50,622 nucleotides of DNA from Lachnospiraceae bacterium UBA2734 (GCA_002353635.1 DEKA01000052.1:1-50622), one strand, 5' to 3'; positions 16,072 through 24,455 are shown, counted from the first letter of the stretch. Notes: generated from the sequence alone by a model not told the origin. Numbers and translations: made by a program.

Positions 16072-16725
16072 TTGAGGACAGAGCGGGAGATTATTCTTGC
16101 TTCCGGGTCGCCGAGGCGGAAGGAACTGCTGGAAAAGGCCGGATTTTCTTTTCGTGTAATCCCGGCGCAGGGCGAGGAAAAGAGTAGTGCAAAGACACCG
16201 GAGGGGTACGTCTGCGACCTCGCTTTTCACAAGGCTGATGAGGTTTATAACCGAATCAGCCGATCTGAAAATACAAGAAGGCCGATTCTCGTCATCGGCG
16301 CAGACACGATTGTCGTGCTGGAAGGAGATGACAGCGGCTTCGAAATCCTGGGGAAACCAAAGGATCGGGCGGATGCGGCGCGGATGATAAAAAGTCTGCA
16401 GGGGAGAAGGCACAGTGTCTTTACAGGATGCGCCTTCCTATGGAACGAAGGAGAAGAGAAGTATAAGCATACCTTTTATGAAGAAACATCTGTCAATGTG
16501 TGGCCGATGACGGAGAAGGAGATCGCTTCTTATATTGATACGGAGGAGCCCTACGACAAAGCCGGAGGCTATGGCATACAGGGGCGGTTTGGCATCTACA
16601 TCAGGGATATCCGGGGCAGCTACAGCAATGTAGTAGGTCTGCCCAACGCAAGAGTGTATCACGAGTGGATGAAGATTTTCGGAGGCACCGACGCAGCTGC
16701 TGGAAAGAAGCCAGCCGGATCATGA
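16072..16725 (+). CDS. maf: Maf family nucleotide pyrophosphatase
   Basis: The 217-residue product contains the Maf signatures: ILASGSPRRKELL at the N terminus, AFHKADEV, IGADTIVVLE, the LGKPKDRADAARMIKSLQGRRHSVFTG block, and EPYDKAGGYGIQG with the catalytic aspartate. Maf proteins hydrolyse non-canonical or selected NTPs to NMP and PPi and have been linked to septum arrest. The start is TTG at 16072, with GGGGAA 7 nt upstream; no ATG fits because ILASGSPRR begins only nine residues later. It follows the WQG protein by 3 nt and is probably the last gene of that operon. Confidence 0.94.
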   Translation: MRTEREIILASGSPRRKELLEKAGFSFRVIPAQGEEKSSAKTPEGYVCDLAFHKADEVYNRISRSENTRRPILVIGADTIVVLEGDDSGFEILGKPKDRADAARMIKSLQGRRHSVFTGCAFLWNEGEEKYKHTFYEETSVNVWPMTEKEIASYIDTEEPYDKAGGYGIQGRFGIYIRDIRGSYSNVVGLPNARVYHEWMKIFGGTDAAAGKKPAGS

Positions 16726-16820
16726 CGCGATCATAGATGTGCATCTGGATGCCAACATTGAAGAACCCCGATGTTTTCAGAACAATTCGGGATGAGGCGC
16801 TAAACAGCTGTCTTAACTGA

Positions 16821-16858
16821 AAAGAGGCCGCTCTTCCATTTTGGAAGGCGGTCTCTTT
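16821..16858. terminator. Bidirectional terminator between maf and the methyltransferase gene
   Basis: A long stem (aaagaggccg...cttcca / tggaag..ggtctcttt) has an AT loop, A-rich on the left and T-rich on the right, so it can end both convergent transcripts. About ten outer pairs and five inner pairs flank a small internal mismatch. Confidence 0.78.
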
Positions 16859-16959
16859 CTATCGGAGTGCTTCTGAACATTCGGGGTACTGCGGCACACT
16901 GCAAAGAGCACAGCACGGAAAAAATCTGTATCCCGATGCACAGTGATGCCAACCTTTGC

Positions 16960-17850
16960 CTAGCGGGTCGATGCGCACCATCTTCCTGACGCTCCCTCGG
17001 GAAGGACCAGACCTGTCTTTGTGACGGGAAGCCCGATCTCCTGCGCCTCGACACTGCCCTTGTGCAAAGGATCAAGGACAGTATGAAGAAGATAGGAGAG
17101 TACTGCCGGCTGCAGGCCGGTTGTGTAGGAATTCAGCAGGAAAAAGAGCGGAGCATCGGAGAGGAGCTGCGCACAGAGCCCCAGCAGCTCGTAGATGTTG
17201 TCCTCCATTTTCCAGATCTCACCTTTTGGCCCCCTACCGTAAGAAGGTGGATCCATGATGATGGCGTCATAGTGGTTGCCGCGGCGGATCTCCCTCTGCA
17301 CAAACTTAGTGCAGTCGTCGACAAGCCAACGGATCTTCGCATTTTCGAGGCCGGAAATGACGGCATTTTCTTTGGCCCACGTGACCATGCCTTTTGATGC
17401 ATCAACGTGTGTGACCTCGGCGCCTGCTGCGGCTGCTGAGACGGTTGCACCGCCGGTATAGGCAAAGAGATTGAGTACCTTTACCGTGCGGCCGGAGGCG
17501 ACTGCGTTCTTAATAATAGGAGAAAACCAGTCCCAGTTGGAAGCCTGTTCGGGGAAAAGCCCCGTGTGCTTGAAGCTGAAAGGCTTCAGCCCGAAATGGA
17601 GGAGTGTACCTGTGGGCAGCGTGTAGGAGATCACCCATTCTTTGGGAAGCCCGAAGAACTCCCAGCGGCCTCCGCCCTGGCTGGACCTGTGGTAGTGTCC
17701 GTCGATTCTTTTCCAGTCCGTGTCTCTGTCTGTGTGCCAGATGACCTGGGGATCAGGTCTGACAAGGCGGTAAGATCCCCAGCGCTCGAGCTTCTCCCCG
17801 GAGGAAGTATCCAGAACTTCGTAGTCTTTCCAGTTATTCGCAATCCACAT
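16960..17850 (-). CDS. Class I SAM-dependent methyltransferase (RlmI/RlmK-like)
   Basis: The 296-residue product has a Rossmann methyltransferase fold with motif I VLNLFAYTGGATVSAAAAGAEVT, the acidic VDAS segment, and motif IV DAIIMDPPSYG. This DPPSYG form and the N-terminal WERWGSYRLVRPDPQVIW-like region fit the SAM_Methyltrans family around RlmI, which methylates 23S rRNA cytosine; the exact substrate is not certain because no PUA domain is visible. The frame stays open further upstream, but AAGGAAGGAG near 17865 points to the ATG at 17850. It is divergent from the ribosomal operon and convergent with maf. Confidence 0.87.
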   Translation of the reverse strand: MWIANNWKDYEVLDTSSGEKLERWGSYRLVRPDPQVIWHTDRDTDWKRIDGHYHRSSQGGGRWEFFGLPKEWVISYTLPTGTLLHFGLKPFSFKHTGLFPEQASNWDWFSPIIKNAVASGRTVKVLNLFAYTGGATVSAAAAGAEVTHVDASKGMVTWAKENAVISGLENAKIRWLVDDCTKFVQREIRRGNHYDAIIMDPPSYGRGPKGEIWKMEDNIYELLGLCAQLLSDAPLFFLLNSYTTGLQPAVLSYLLHTVLDPLHKGSVEAQEIGLPVTKTGLVLPEGASGRWCASTR

Positions 17851-17950
17851 ATGCTTATGGGCTCCTTCCTTTTGGCCAGTATCCACCGCTGTGCTGCATG
17901 TATTCAAAGCCGTATACCGCTGCAGATGAGTCTGCACGGAACATACATTC

Positions 17951-17966
17951 ATGACACATGTATCAT
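17951..17966. promoter_or_regulatory. Near-perfect 16-bp palindrome, candidate operator
   Basis: ATGACACATGTATCAT pairs at 7 of 8 symmetric positions. A further TATCAT/ATGATA pair (17961-17966 / 17977-17982) overlaps it. It lies in the 5' region of the methyltransferase gene, upstream of the divergent ribosomal promoter. Operator function is inferred from symmetry only. Confidence 0.4.
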
Positions 17967-18011
17967 AAACACGTACATGATAACATAGTTCAAAGATTTT
18001 TGATAATTTGC

Positions 18012-18040
18012 TTGCACATTGGAAAAGCGTGATGTACAAT
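18012..18040 (+). promoter_or_regulatory. Main promoter of the S10 ribosomal operon
   Basis: TTGCAC (18012-18017), a 17-nt spacer, TACAAT (18035-18040). The next gene on this strand is rpsJ at 18365, leaving about 318 nt of leader. Confidence 0.8.
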
Positions 18041-18364
18041 TATTAACGCTGTGACATGATAGCTGAGAAGCGAGAGGTTGCTGTTAAAGATACATGACAA
18101 TGTACAACCGATAACAGGTTACTCCGTGGAGCGAATGTCTGGGGCATTCTGTGCTGACCTCACAGATGAAAAGCCCGCAAATCTGACGACAAGTCACTGT
18201 ACCGAAGAACAGTCTGCCCAGTGCAGAAACGACGTGATAAGCGTCCTGAAGCGGCTTCTTCGAGGCCGTTATTATTTTGGAAAGATCAGGACACGCACGG
18301 GAGTGTGTACAGTCACCGCTTGTCGTACTTCAAAAAAAGTGCGAATAAGGAGGCGACTTTTTTT
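18041..18364 (+). promoter_or_regulatory. Long 5' leader of the S10 operon
   Basis: About 320 nt without a credible gene: an open frame here has no ribosome site and unlikely composition. It holds several short complementary segments and a final hairpin (cgtactt 18324-18330 / aagtgcg 18337-18343) just before the ribosome site AAGGAGG (18347-18353). Such leaders often carry autoregulation by L4 or another ribosomal protein; no known leader fold was identified. Confidence 0.5.
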
Positions 18365-18682
18365 ATGGCAAATCAAGTTATGAGAATCACATTAAAGGCA
18401 TATGATCACGAACTCATCGATGCTTCTGCAAGAAAGATCATCGACACAGTAAAGAAGTCCGGATCTCAGGTGAGCGGCCCTGTTCCGCTTCCCACAAAGA
18501 GAGAGGTTGTTACCATTCTCCGTGCCGTACACAAGGACAAGGACAGCCGTGAGCAGTTCGAGCAGAGAACACACAAGAGACTGATCGACGTGATCACACC
18601 CACACAGAAGACGGTGGATGCCCTTCAGAGACTTGAGATGCCTGCAGGCGTTTACATCAACGTCAAGATGCAGACAAAGTAA
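18365..18682 (+). CDS. rpsJ: 30S ribosomal protein S10
   Basis: The 105-residue S10 (MANQVMRITLKAYDHELIDASARKI) ends in the typical INVKMQTK. It forms part of the 30S head and, as NusE, binds NusB in antitermination. The ATG at 18365 is chosen over an upstream in-frame codon because AAGGAGG lies 11 nt before it and the S10 family starts here. It is the first gene of the block; the next, rplC, is unusually far away (338 nt). Confidence 0.99.
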   Translation: MANQVMRITLKAYDHELIDASARKIIDTVKKSGSQVSGPVPLPTKREVVTILRAVHKDKDSREQFEQRTHKRLIDVITPTQKTVDALQRLEMPAGVYINVKMQTK

Positions 18683-19020
18683 TCTGCAGTCAGCAGATTG
18701 CAGGCGGCGGCCTTCCGCCGCACCGAAGTTAGCATGCAGCTGAGAGCTATTGCTCCCGGTTTGCAGCATGGCCGCAGACGCCATGCACAATAGAACCTCT
18801 ACTAGAATGACATCCACATCCGGGGGCTCACCTGTGAAGGCGCCCGGGAGTAAAGGCGATAAGGCATGAGGGGCGTCGGCAAGGTCAGCCGGCAGTCAGA
18901 CAGCAGACTGGTGCCCTCCATAAAAGGAAATCACACATCCCGCCGCAAGCTGGTGTCCGCTGTAGGGATTAACGCGAAACAAAGCGTTACAACGCCGCAT
19001 AGCGGCAGAAAGAGGTAAAG
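18683..19020 (+). promoter_or_regulatory. Large structured spacer between rpsJ and rplC
   Basis: 338 nt without a gene. Visible hairpins: aatctgc/gcagatt (18681-18699), a 7-bp GC stem gcggcgg/ccgccgc with CCTT loop (18704-18721), taacgc/gcgtta (18970-18989), and gccgc/gcggc (18994-19006) just before the rplC ribosome site. The middle (18725-18960) is also rich in complementary GC segments. The clustering suggests a regulatory RNA or an attenuator controlling rplC and what follows. No known fold was assigned. Confidence 0.5.
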
Positions 19021-19701
19021 ATGAAAAAGGCAATACTTGCAGTGAAGGTCGGTATGACACAGATCTTCAAGGAAGACGGAACACTGGTTCCTGTAACCGT
19101 TCTCGAGGCTGGCCCCAATGTGGTTACACAGCTCAAGACAAACGAGAATGACGGCTACGAGGCAGTTCAGGTAGGCTTCCAGGATGCTGTTGACCGCGCG
19201 AAGAACGTGGACAAGAACGGCAGAGTCGATGTTGCACACCGCCATGGCGTCAACAAGGCACAGAAGGGCCACTTCGAGAAGGCCGGTGTATCCAGCAAGA
19301 AGTACTTAAAGGAATTCAGATTCGAGAATGCTGCAGACTACAAGCTCGGCGCTGAGATCAAGGCAGATATCTTCGCTGAGGGCGACAGAGTGGATGCTAC
19401 AGCTATTTCCAAAGGAAAAGGATTCCTCTCCGCAATTCAGAAGGGTCAGCACCGCGGACCTATGGGACATGGTTCCAAGTTCCATCGTCACCAGGGCTCC
19501 AACGGTACATCTTCCACACCCAGCCGTGTATTCAAGGGTAAGGGAATGCCCGGCCATGCAGGAAGCGTTCAGGTAACTGTCAGAAACCTTGAGATCGTTA
19601 AGGTGGATCCTGAGAAGAACCTCATCCTCGTAAAGGGAGCAATCCCCGGACCGAAGAAGGGCCTTGTGACCATCAAAGAGACGACAAAGGTTGAGGCTTA
19701 A
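19021..19701 (+). CDS. rplC: 50S ribosomal protein L3
   Basis: The 226-residue L3 (MKKAILAVKVGMTQIF) has the conserved GHRGPMGHGSKFHR-like loop near 145-157 and GKGMPGHAGSVQVTVRNL. It is an early assembly protein close to the peptidyl transferase centre. Residues 70-100 include a short extra Lys-rich segment. AGAGG lies 6 nt before the ATG, directly after a GCCGC/GCGGC hairpin. Confidence 0.99.
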   Translation: MKKAILAVKVGMTQIFKEDGTLVPVTVLEAGPNVVTQLKTNENDGYEAVQVGFQDAVDRAKNVDKNGRVDVAHRHGVNKAQKGHFEKAGVSSKKYLKEFRFENAADYKLGAEIKADIFAEGDRVDATAISKGKGFLSAIQKGQHRGPMGHGSKFHRHQGSNGTSSTPSRVFKGKGMPGHAGSVQVTVRNLEIVKVDPEKNLILVKGAIPGPKKGLVTIKETTKVEA

Positions 19702-19734
19702 CCGCTGCCTGAATGAAAGGAGGACCATTTAAAG

Positions 19735-20358
19735 ATGGCTAACGTATCTGTTTATAATATGGAAGGCAAAGAGGTCGGAACAATCGAGCTGACCGACGCT
19801 GTCTTCGGCGTAGAAGTCAACGAGCACCTTCTTCACCTCGCTGTTGTTCAGCAGCTTGCCAACAACCGTCAGGGCACACAGAAGGCAAAGACACGTTCCG
19901 AGGTTTCCGGCAGCACAAGAAAGCCCTGGAGACAGAAGGGAACAGGACATGCAAGACAGGGATCCACAAGATCTCCCCAGTGGACACACGGCGGCGTAGC
20001 ATTCGCTCCCGTACCGCGCGACTACTCCTTCAAGCTCAACAAGAAGGAGAAGAGAGCAGCCCTCAAGTCCGCACTGTCCGACCGCACAGCACAGGGCAAG
20101 ATCGTTGTTCTTGATGAGCTTCATCTCGATGCTCCCAAGACAAAGGATTTTGTGAAGGTTCTGGACAACCTGAAAATCGCCGGCAAGGCACTCTTCGTAG
20201 TCGGCGAGGCTGACAAGAACGTATCTCTCTCCGCGGCGAACGTTCCCACAGTTAAGATGTTCGGCACAAACGAGCTGAATCCCTACGACGTGATGAACGC
20301 ACAGACAGTAGTTCTCACAAAGGACGCTGTCCAGAAGATCGAGGAGGTGTACGCATAA
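19735..20358 (+). CDS. rplD: 50S ribosomal protein L4
   Basis: The 207-residue L4 contains the extended tunnel loop (RSEVSGSTRKPWRQKGTGHARQGSTRSPQW, about 46-75) and the C-terminal domain ending KIEEVYA. In E. coli L4 represses its own S10 operon. A strong AAAGGAGG lies upstream. Its TAA overlaps the rplW start by one base. Confidence 0.99.
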   Translation: MANVSVYNMEGKEVGTIELTDAVFGVEVNEHLLHLAVVQQLANNRQGTQKAKTRSEVSGSTRKPWRQKGTGHARQGSTRSPQWTHGGVAFAPVPRDYSFKLNKKEKRAALKSALSDRTAQGKIVVLDELHLDAPKTKDFVKVLDNLKIAGKALFVVGEADKNVSLSAANVPTVKMFGTNELNPYDVMNAQTVVLTKDAVQKIEEVYA

Positions 20359-20657
20359 TGGCAGCACTTGGATATTACGATATTCTTTTAAAGCCTGTTC
20401 TGACAGAGAAGTCCATGAATGCCACTGCTGAGAAGAAGTACACATTCTATGTACATCCCGAAGCAAACAAGACACAGATCAAAGAGGCAGTGGAGAAGCT
20501 CTTCGACGGCGCAAAGGTAAGAAGAGTCAATACTATTACCTGCAGAGCAAAGAAGAAGAGAAGAGGAATGACTGTAGGATACACAGCCAAGGCCAAGAAG
20601 GCGGTTGTTTTCCTTACAGAGGATTCCAAGGATATCGAGTTCTTCGCAGGACTCTGA
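20358..20657 (+). CDS. rplW: 50S ribosomal protein L23
   Basis: The 99-residue L23 (YYDILLKPVLTEKSMNATAEKKYTFYV) is a docking site at the tunnel exit for trigger factor and SRP. Its ATG shares a base with the rplD stop (TAATG), so translation is coupled. The following 81 nt contain a tggctgcgga-type stem that pairs with tccgcagacg near 20668. Confidence 0.99.
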   Translation: MAALGYYDILLKPVLTEKSMNATAEKKYTFYVHPEANKTQIKEAVEKLFDGAKVRRVNTITCRAKKKRRGMTVGYTAKAKKAVVFLTEDSKDIEFFAGL

Positions 20658-20738
20658 TAAAGATTTTTCCGCAGACGAGAGCGCACAGACGTGCGTGTAT
20701 GGCTGCGGAAGCGGTGCAAACATAAAGGAGTATGAATC

Positions 20739-21578
20739 ATGGGAATTAAAAAGTATACCGCTTATACCCCGTCCAGACGTAACATGTCCGGTTCCGACCA
20801 TGCTGAGATCACGAAGAAGACCCCTGAGAGATCTCTTCTGACATCCAAGAACAGCATTGCAGGCAGAAACAACCAGGGCAAGATCACAGTTCGTCACAGA
20901 GGCGGCGGCAACAGAGTTAAGTACAGAGCAATCGACTTCAGAAGACAGAAGGATGATGTTCCGGCAACTGTTATCGGCATTGAGTACGATCCGAACAGAA
21001 CAGCCAACATCGCTCTGATCGCTTATGCAGACGGAGAGAAGAGCTACATCCTTGCTCCCTCCGGACTGACAGACGGCATGAAGGTCATGAATGGACCCAA
21101 GGCCGAGGTGAGAGTCGGCAACTGCCTTCCTCTCTCCGAGATCCCTGTAGGTACTATGGTACACAACATTGAGCTCTATGCAGGCAAGGGCGGCCAGATG
21201 GCAAGAACAGCCGGCGCCGGCGCTCAGCTGATGGCCAAGGAGAACGGCTATGCAACACTCCGCCTTCCTTCCGGCGAGATGAGAATGGTTCCTCTTGACT
21301 GCCGCGCAACTGTTGGTATCGTAGGCAATATTGATCACAACCTTGTCAAGCTCGGCAAGGCAGGCCGTGTCCGCCACATGGGCATCCGTCCTCATGTAAG
21401 AGGTTCGGTTATGAACCCGAATGATCACCCTCATGGCGGTGGTGAAGGTAAGGCACCTGTTGGACGTCCCGGCCCTGTAACACCTTGGGGCAAGCCCGCA
21501 CTGGGCCACATCACCCGCCGCAAGAAGTCTTCTGACAAGCTTATTGTGAGAAGAAGAAACGGCAGAGGACTTAAGTAA
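20739..21578 (+). CDS. rplB: 50S ribosomal protein L2
   Basis: The 279-residue L2 starts MGIKKYTAYTPSRRNMSGSD. It contains the RHRGGGNRVKYRAIDFRR block and the conserved MNPNDHPHGGGEG loop with the histidine near peptidyl transfer. It is essential for subunit joining. AAAGGAG lies 8 nt before the ATG. Confidence 0.99.
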   Translation: MGIKKYTAYTPSRRNMSGSDHAEITKKTPERSLLTSKNSIAGRNNQGKITVRHRGGGNRVKYRAIDFRRQKDDVPATVIGIEYDPNRTANIALIAYADGEKSYILAPSGLTDGMKVMNGPKAEVRVGNCLPLSEIPVGTMVHNIELYAGKGGQMARTAGAGAQLMAKENGYATLRLPSGEMRMVPLDCRATVGIVGNIDHNLVKLGKAGRVRHMGIRPHVRGSVMNPNDHPHGGGEGKAPVGRPGPVTPWGKPALGHITRRKKSSDKLIVRRRNGRGLK

Positions 21579-21589
21579 GGAGGAGAGAC

Positions 21590-21880
21590 ATGGCTAGATC
21601 ACTGAAAAAAGGACCTTTCGCAGATGCGAGCCTTTTAAAGAAGATAGATGCAATGAACGCTGCCGGTGACAAGAGTGTCATTAAGACATGGTCCCGCCGT
21701 TCCGTAATTTTCCCGTCTTTCGTTGGTCACACAATCGCTGTGCATGACGGAAGAAAGCACGTTCCGGTTTATATCACAGAAGATATGGTCGGCCACAAGC
21801 TCGGTGAGTTCGTAGCGACCAGAACATTCCGCGGTCACAACGGCAACAACAAAAATGAGGCTTCTTCCTCTGCCAGGTAA
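21590..21880 (+). CDS. rpsS: 30S ribosomal protein S19
   Basis: The 96-residue S19 (MARSLKKGPFADASLLKK) binds 16S rRNA in the head with S13. The family core ends at FVATRTFRGH and a short NGNNKNEASSSAR tail follows. AAGGAGGAGA lies 5 nt upstream, in the 11-nt gap after rplB. Confidence 0.99.
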   Translation: MARSLKKGPFADASLLKKIDAMNAAGDKSVIKTWSRRSVIFPSFVGHTIAVHDGRKHVPVYITEDMVGHKLGEFVATRTFRGHNGNNKNEASSSAR

Positions 21881-21923
21881 CCGCCGCATTCGGGATCAAT
21901 TGATTTGAAAGGAGTTCACATCT

Positions 21924-22373
21924 ATGGCTAACGGGCATAGAACACAAGTTAAGAGAGCCAGAAATGCGGTAAAGGATACAAGACCGCACGCAAAGCTCAC
22001 ATATGCAAGAATTCCGGTTCAGAAGGCTGCTTTTGTTATGGATGCCATCAGAGGCAAGGACGTAGCTACAGCAATCGGTATTCTGCAGTACAATCCGAGA
22101 TACGCTTCCAGCGTTATCCTGAAGCTTCTCAATTCCGCAGTAGCCAATGCGGAGAATAACCTCGGCATGAGCACAGCCAATCTCTACGTTGCTGAGTGCA
22201 GCGCATCGAACGGCCCCATCATGAAGAGAATTCAGCCCAGAGCACAGGGCAGGGCATACAGGATCTTCAAGAGAATGTCCAATCTCTACATCACTCTCGA
22301 CGAGAGAAAAGAGGAGAAGGAAGAGACTGCTAAGGAAGAGCCTGCCAAGGAAGAAACTGCTAAGGCTGAGTGA
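21924..22373 (+). CDS. rplV: 50S ribosomal protein L22 with acidic/Lys repeat tail
   Basis: The 149-residue L22 lines the exit tunnel with its beta-hairpin (MKRIQPRAQGRAYRIFKRMSN). The family core ends near residue 125; the last 24 residues are a low-complexity EETAKEEPAKEETAKAE repeat not needed for the fold. Similar tails occur in some Clostridia. The ribosome site GAAAGGAG precedes the ATG. Confidence 0.98.
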   Translation: MANGHRTQVKRARNAVKDTRPHAKLTYARIPVQKAAFVMDAIRGKDVATAIGILQYNPRYASSVILKLLNSAVANAENNLGMSTANLYVAECSASNGPIMKRIQPRAQGRAYRIFKRMSNLYITLDERKEEKEETAKEEPAKEETAKAE

Positions 22374-22397
22374 TTGGAGAGATGAAAGGAGCCAATA

Positions 22398-23069
22398 ATG
22401 GGACAGAAGGTTAATCCTCATGGCATGAGAGTCGGCATTATCAAAGACTGGGATTCCAAGTGGTATGCAGATGCCGATTTTGCCGACCTGCTGGTAGAAG
22501 ATTATAAGATCAGAAAGTTCCTTAAGAACAAACTCATGAGTGCCGGTGTCAGCAAGATTGAGATCGAGAGAACTTCTGAGAGAGTTACAGTTACCGTTTA
22601 TACAGCTAAGCCCGGTGTCGTAATCGGCAAGGGCGGCGCAGAGATCGAGAAGACAAAGAAGGAGCTGCAGAAGTTCACTTCCAAGAAGGTCAATCTCGAG
22701 ATCAAGGAGATCAAGCGCCCCGACAAGGATGCACAGCTGGTTGCCGAGAACATTGCACAGCAGCTTGAGAATCGTGTTTCCTTCAGACGCGCTATGAAGT
22801 CTGCCATGAGCAGAACCATGAAGACTGGTGCTCTTGGTGTGAAGGCATCCTGCGGCGGCCGTCTTGGCGGCGCAGATATCGCCCGCACAGAGACCTATTC
22901 CGACGGCACAATCCCGCTGCAGACACTGCGCGCGGACATCGATTACGGCTTTGCAGAAGCGAACACTACCTACGGTAAGGTTGGCGTAAAGGTTTGGATC
23001 TACAAGGGAGAAATCCTTCCGCAGAAGAAGAACGCTGCAGCCCCTGTTCATGAAGGAGGTGCTCAGTAA
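22398..23069 (+). CDS. rpsC: 30S ribosomal protein S3
   Basis: The 223-residue S3 (MGQKVNPHGMRVGIIKDWDSKWYADADF) has the KH domain with GKGGAEIEK near residue 75. It sits at the mRNA entry site and helps helicase activity. Its stop overlaps the rplP start. GAAAGGAG lies 7 nt before the ATG. Confidence 0.99.
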   Translation: MGQKVNPHGMRVGIIKDWDSKWYADADFADLLVEDYKIRKFLKNKLMSAGVSKIEIERTSERVTVTVYTAKPGVVIGKGGAEIEKTKKELQKFTSKKVNLEIKEIKRPDKDAQLVAENIAQQLENRVSFRRAMKSAMSRTMKTGALGVKASCGGRLGGADIARTETYSDGTIPLQTLRADIDYGFAEANTTYGKVGVKVWIYKGEILPQKKNAAAPVHEGGAQ

Positions 23070-23497
23070 TGTTAATGCCGAAGAGAGTTAAGCACAGAAT
23101 GCAGTTCCGCGGCAACAGACGCGGACGCGCACTGCGCGGCAATACAGTAACTTACGGCGAGTATGGTCTTGTAGCTACAGAAGGCAAGTGGATCAAGGCC
23201 AACCAGATCGAGGCAGCCCGTGTCGCCCTCACTCGTTACATCAAGCGTGGCGGCCAGGTATGGATCAAGATCTTCCCTGACAAGCCTATTACAGATAAGC
23301 CCCTCGGTGTTCGAATGGGATCCGGAAAAGGCGCTGTTGAGTACTGGGTAGCAGTAGTAAAGCCCGGCAGAGTTATGTTTGAGATTGCCGGCGTACCCGA
23401 AGATCAGGCAAAAGAAGCTCTCCGCCTTGCAGGAACAAAGCTTCCCTGCAAGTGCAAGATCGTTTCCAAGGCTGAGCTGGAAGGCGGTGCAGAATGA
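23069..23497 (+). CDS. rplP: 50S ribosomal protein L16
   Basis: The 142-residue L16 (MLMPKRVKHRMQFRGNRRGRA) contacts tRNA in the A site region. AAGGAGGT lies 8 nt before this ATG, whereas the ATG at 23075 would be 14 nt away, so the upstream start is chosen. It overlaps rpsC by one base and rpmC by four. Confidence 0.98.
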   Translation: MLMPKRVKHRMQFRGNRRGRALRGNTVTYGEYGLVATEGKWIKANQIEAARVALTRYIKRGGQVWIKIFPDKPITDKPLGVRMGSGKGAVEYWVAVVKPGRVMFEIAGVPEDQAKEALRLAGTKLPCKCKIVSKAELEGGAE

Positions 23498-23697
23498 AGT
23501 CTACAGAATATTTAAAGGAATTACAGGATAAGAGCGTTCAGGAACTCAAGGACGAGCTTGTCGCTGCGAAAAAGGAACTCTTCAATCTGAGATTCCAGAA
23601 TGCAACCAATCAGTTACAGAACACAGCAAGGATTACCACTGTTCGCAAGAACATTGCAAGAATTGAGACTGTTCTGTCTGCGAAGGCAGAGGGCTGA
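23494..23697 (+). CDS. rpmC: 50S ribosomal protein L29
   Basis: The 67-residue helical L29 (STEYLKELQDKSVQELKDELVAAKKELFNLRFQ) sits beside L23 at the tunnel exit. ATGA overlap with rplP indicates translational coupling. Confidence 0.99.
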   Translation: MKSTEYLKELQDKSVQELKDELVAAKKELFNLRFQNATNQLQNTARITTVRKNIARIETVLSAKAEG

Positions 23698-23726
23698 TTC
23701 CGGAATGCCAGGAAAGGAGAATGACC

Positions 23727-23981
23727 GTGGAAAGAAATCTTAGAAAAGTCCGTGTGGGCAAGGTTGTCAGCGACAAGATGGACAAGACAGTCGTTGTAGC
23801 AATCGAGGACCACGTTAAGCACCCTGTCATCGGAAAGATCGTTAAGAGAACCTACAAGCTGAAGGCACACGACGAGAAGAACGAGTGCGGCGTAGGCGAC
23901 ACCGTAAGGGTGATGGAGACAAGACCGCTCTCCAAGACAAAGAGATGGAGAGTTGTCTCCGTTGTAGAGAAGGCCAGATAA
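23727..23981 (+). CDS. rpsQ: 30S ribosomal protein S17
   Basis: The S17 OB-fold protein (ERNLRKVRVGKVVSDKMDKTVVVAIEDHVKHP) binds 16S rRNA early. The frame has an ATG at 23721 only 1 nt after AAAGGAG, too close for initiation; GTG at 23727 is 7 nt away and gives the family-typical MERNLRK start, so GTG is chosen. 84 residues result. A 94-nt spacer with GC hairpins follows. Confidence 0.97.
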   Translation: MERNLRKVRVGKVVSDKMDKTVVVAIEDHVKHPVIGKIVKRTYKLKAHDEKNECGVGDTVRVMETRPLSKTKRWRVVSVVEKAR

Positions 23982-24007
23982 TTGACCTGCAGCAGACCCG
24001 AAGTGAC

Positions 24008-24057
24008 GCGCCGCATGGCGCTCACCTCTCGGGCAGATTGAACCGGATGTATTCCGG
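24008..24057 (+). other. Hairpins in the rpsQ-rplN spacer
   Basis: gcgcc/ggcgc (24008-24021, loop GCAT) and ccgga/tccgg (24043-24057). The second is followed by CGGCAGAAAGGA, the same context as the pre-SD hairpins of other genes here. Role unknown. Confidence 0.4.
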
Positions 24058-24075
24058 CGGCAGAAAGGATTAGAC

Positions 24076-24444
24076 ATGATTCAGCAGGAAAGCAGACTGA
24101 AAGTCGCTGACAACACAGGTGCCAGAGAGCTCCTCTGCATCCGTGTTAGCGGCGGCTCCACAAGAAGATATGCCAGAATCGGCGATGTCATCGTAGCCTC
24201 CGTCAAGGACGCTATTCCCGGCGGCATGGTCAAGAAGGGCGACGTTGTAAAGGCTGTTGTTGTCCGCACAAGAAGAGAGACACGCAGAAAAGACGGCTCT
24301 TATATCCGCTTCGATGAGAACGCAGCCGTTATCATCAAGGACGATATGACACCCACAGGAACTCGTATTTTCGGACCTGTTGCAAGAGAGCTTCGTGAGA
24401 AGAAGTTCATGAAGATCCTGTCTCTTGCTCCGGAAGTATTATAA
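24076..24444 (+). CDS. rplN: 50S ribosomal protein L14
   Basis: The 122-residue L14 (MIQQESRLKVADNTGARELLCIRVSGGS) lies at the subunit interface and binds the silencing factor RsfS. The length is canonical and AGAAAGGA precedes the ATG. Confidence 0.99.
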   Translation: MIQQESRLKVADNTGARELLCIRVSGGSTRRYARIGDVIVASVKDAIPGGMVKKGDVVKAVVVRTRRETRRKDGSYIRFDENAAVIIKDDMTPTGTRIFGPVARELREKKFMKILSLAPEVL

Positions 24445-24455
24445 GGAGGAACGAG

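Noticed and set aside
18078..18383. 101-codon open frame in the S10 leader
   Set aside because: No Shine-Dalgarno site, odd composition, and it runs into rpsJ in another frame; more likely part of a structured leader.
20388..21509. 373-codon open frame on the minus strand across rplW and rplB
   Set aside because: It is the complement of highly codon-biased ribosomal genes; composition is Leu/Cys/Ser-rich with no motif.
21774..23051. 425-codon minus-strand open frame across rpsS to rpsC
   Set aside because: Antisense shadow of rplV and rpsC; no ribosome site and no family resemblance.
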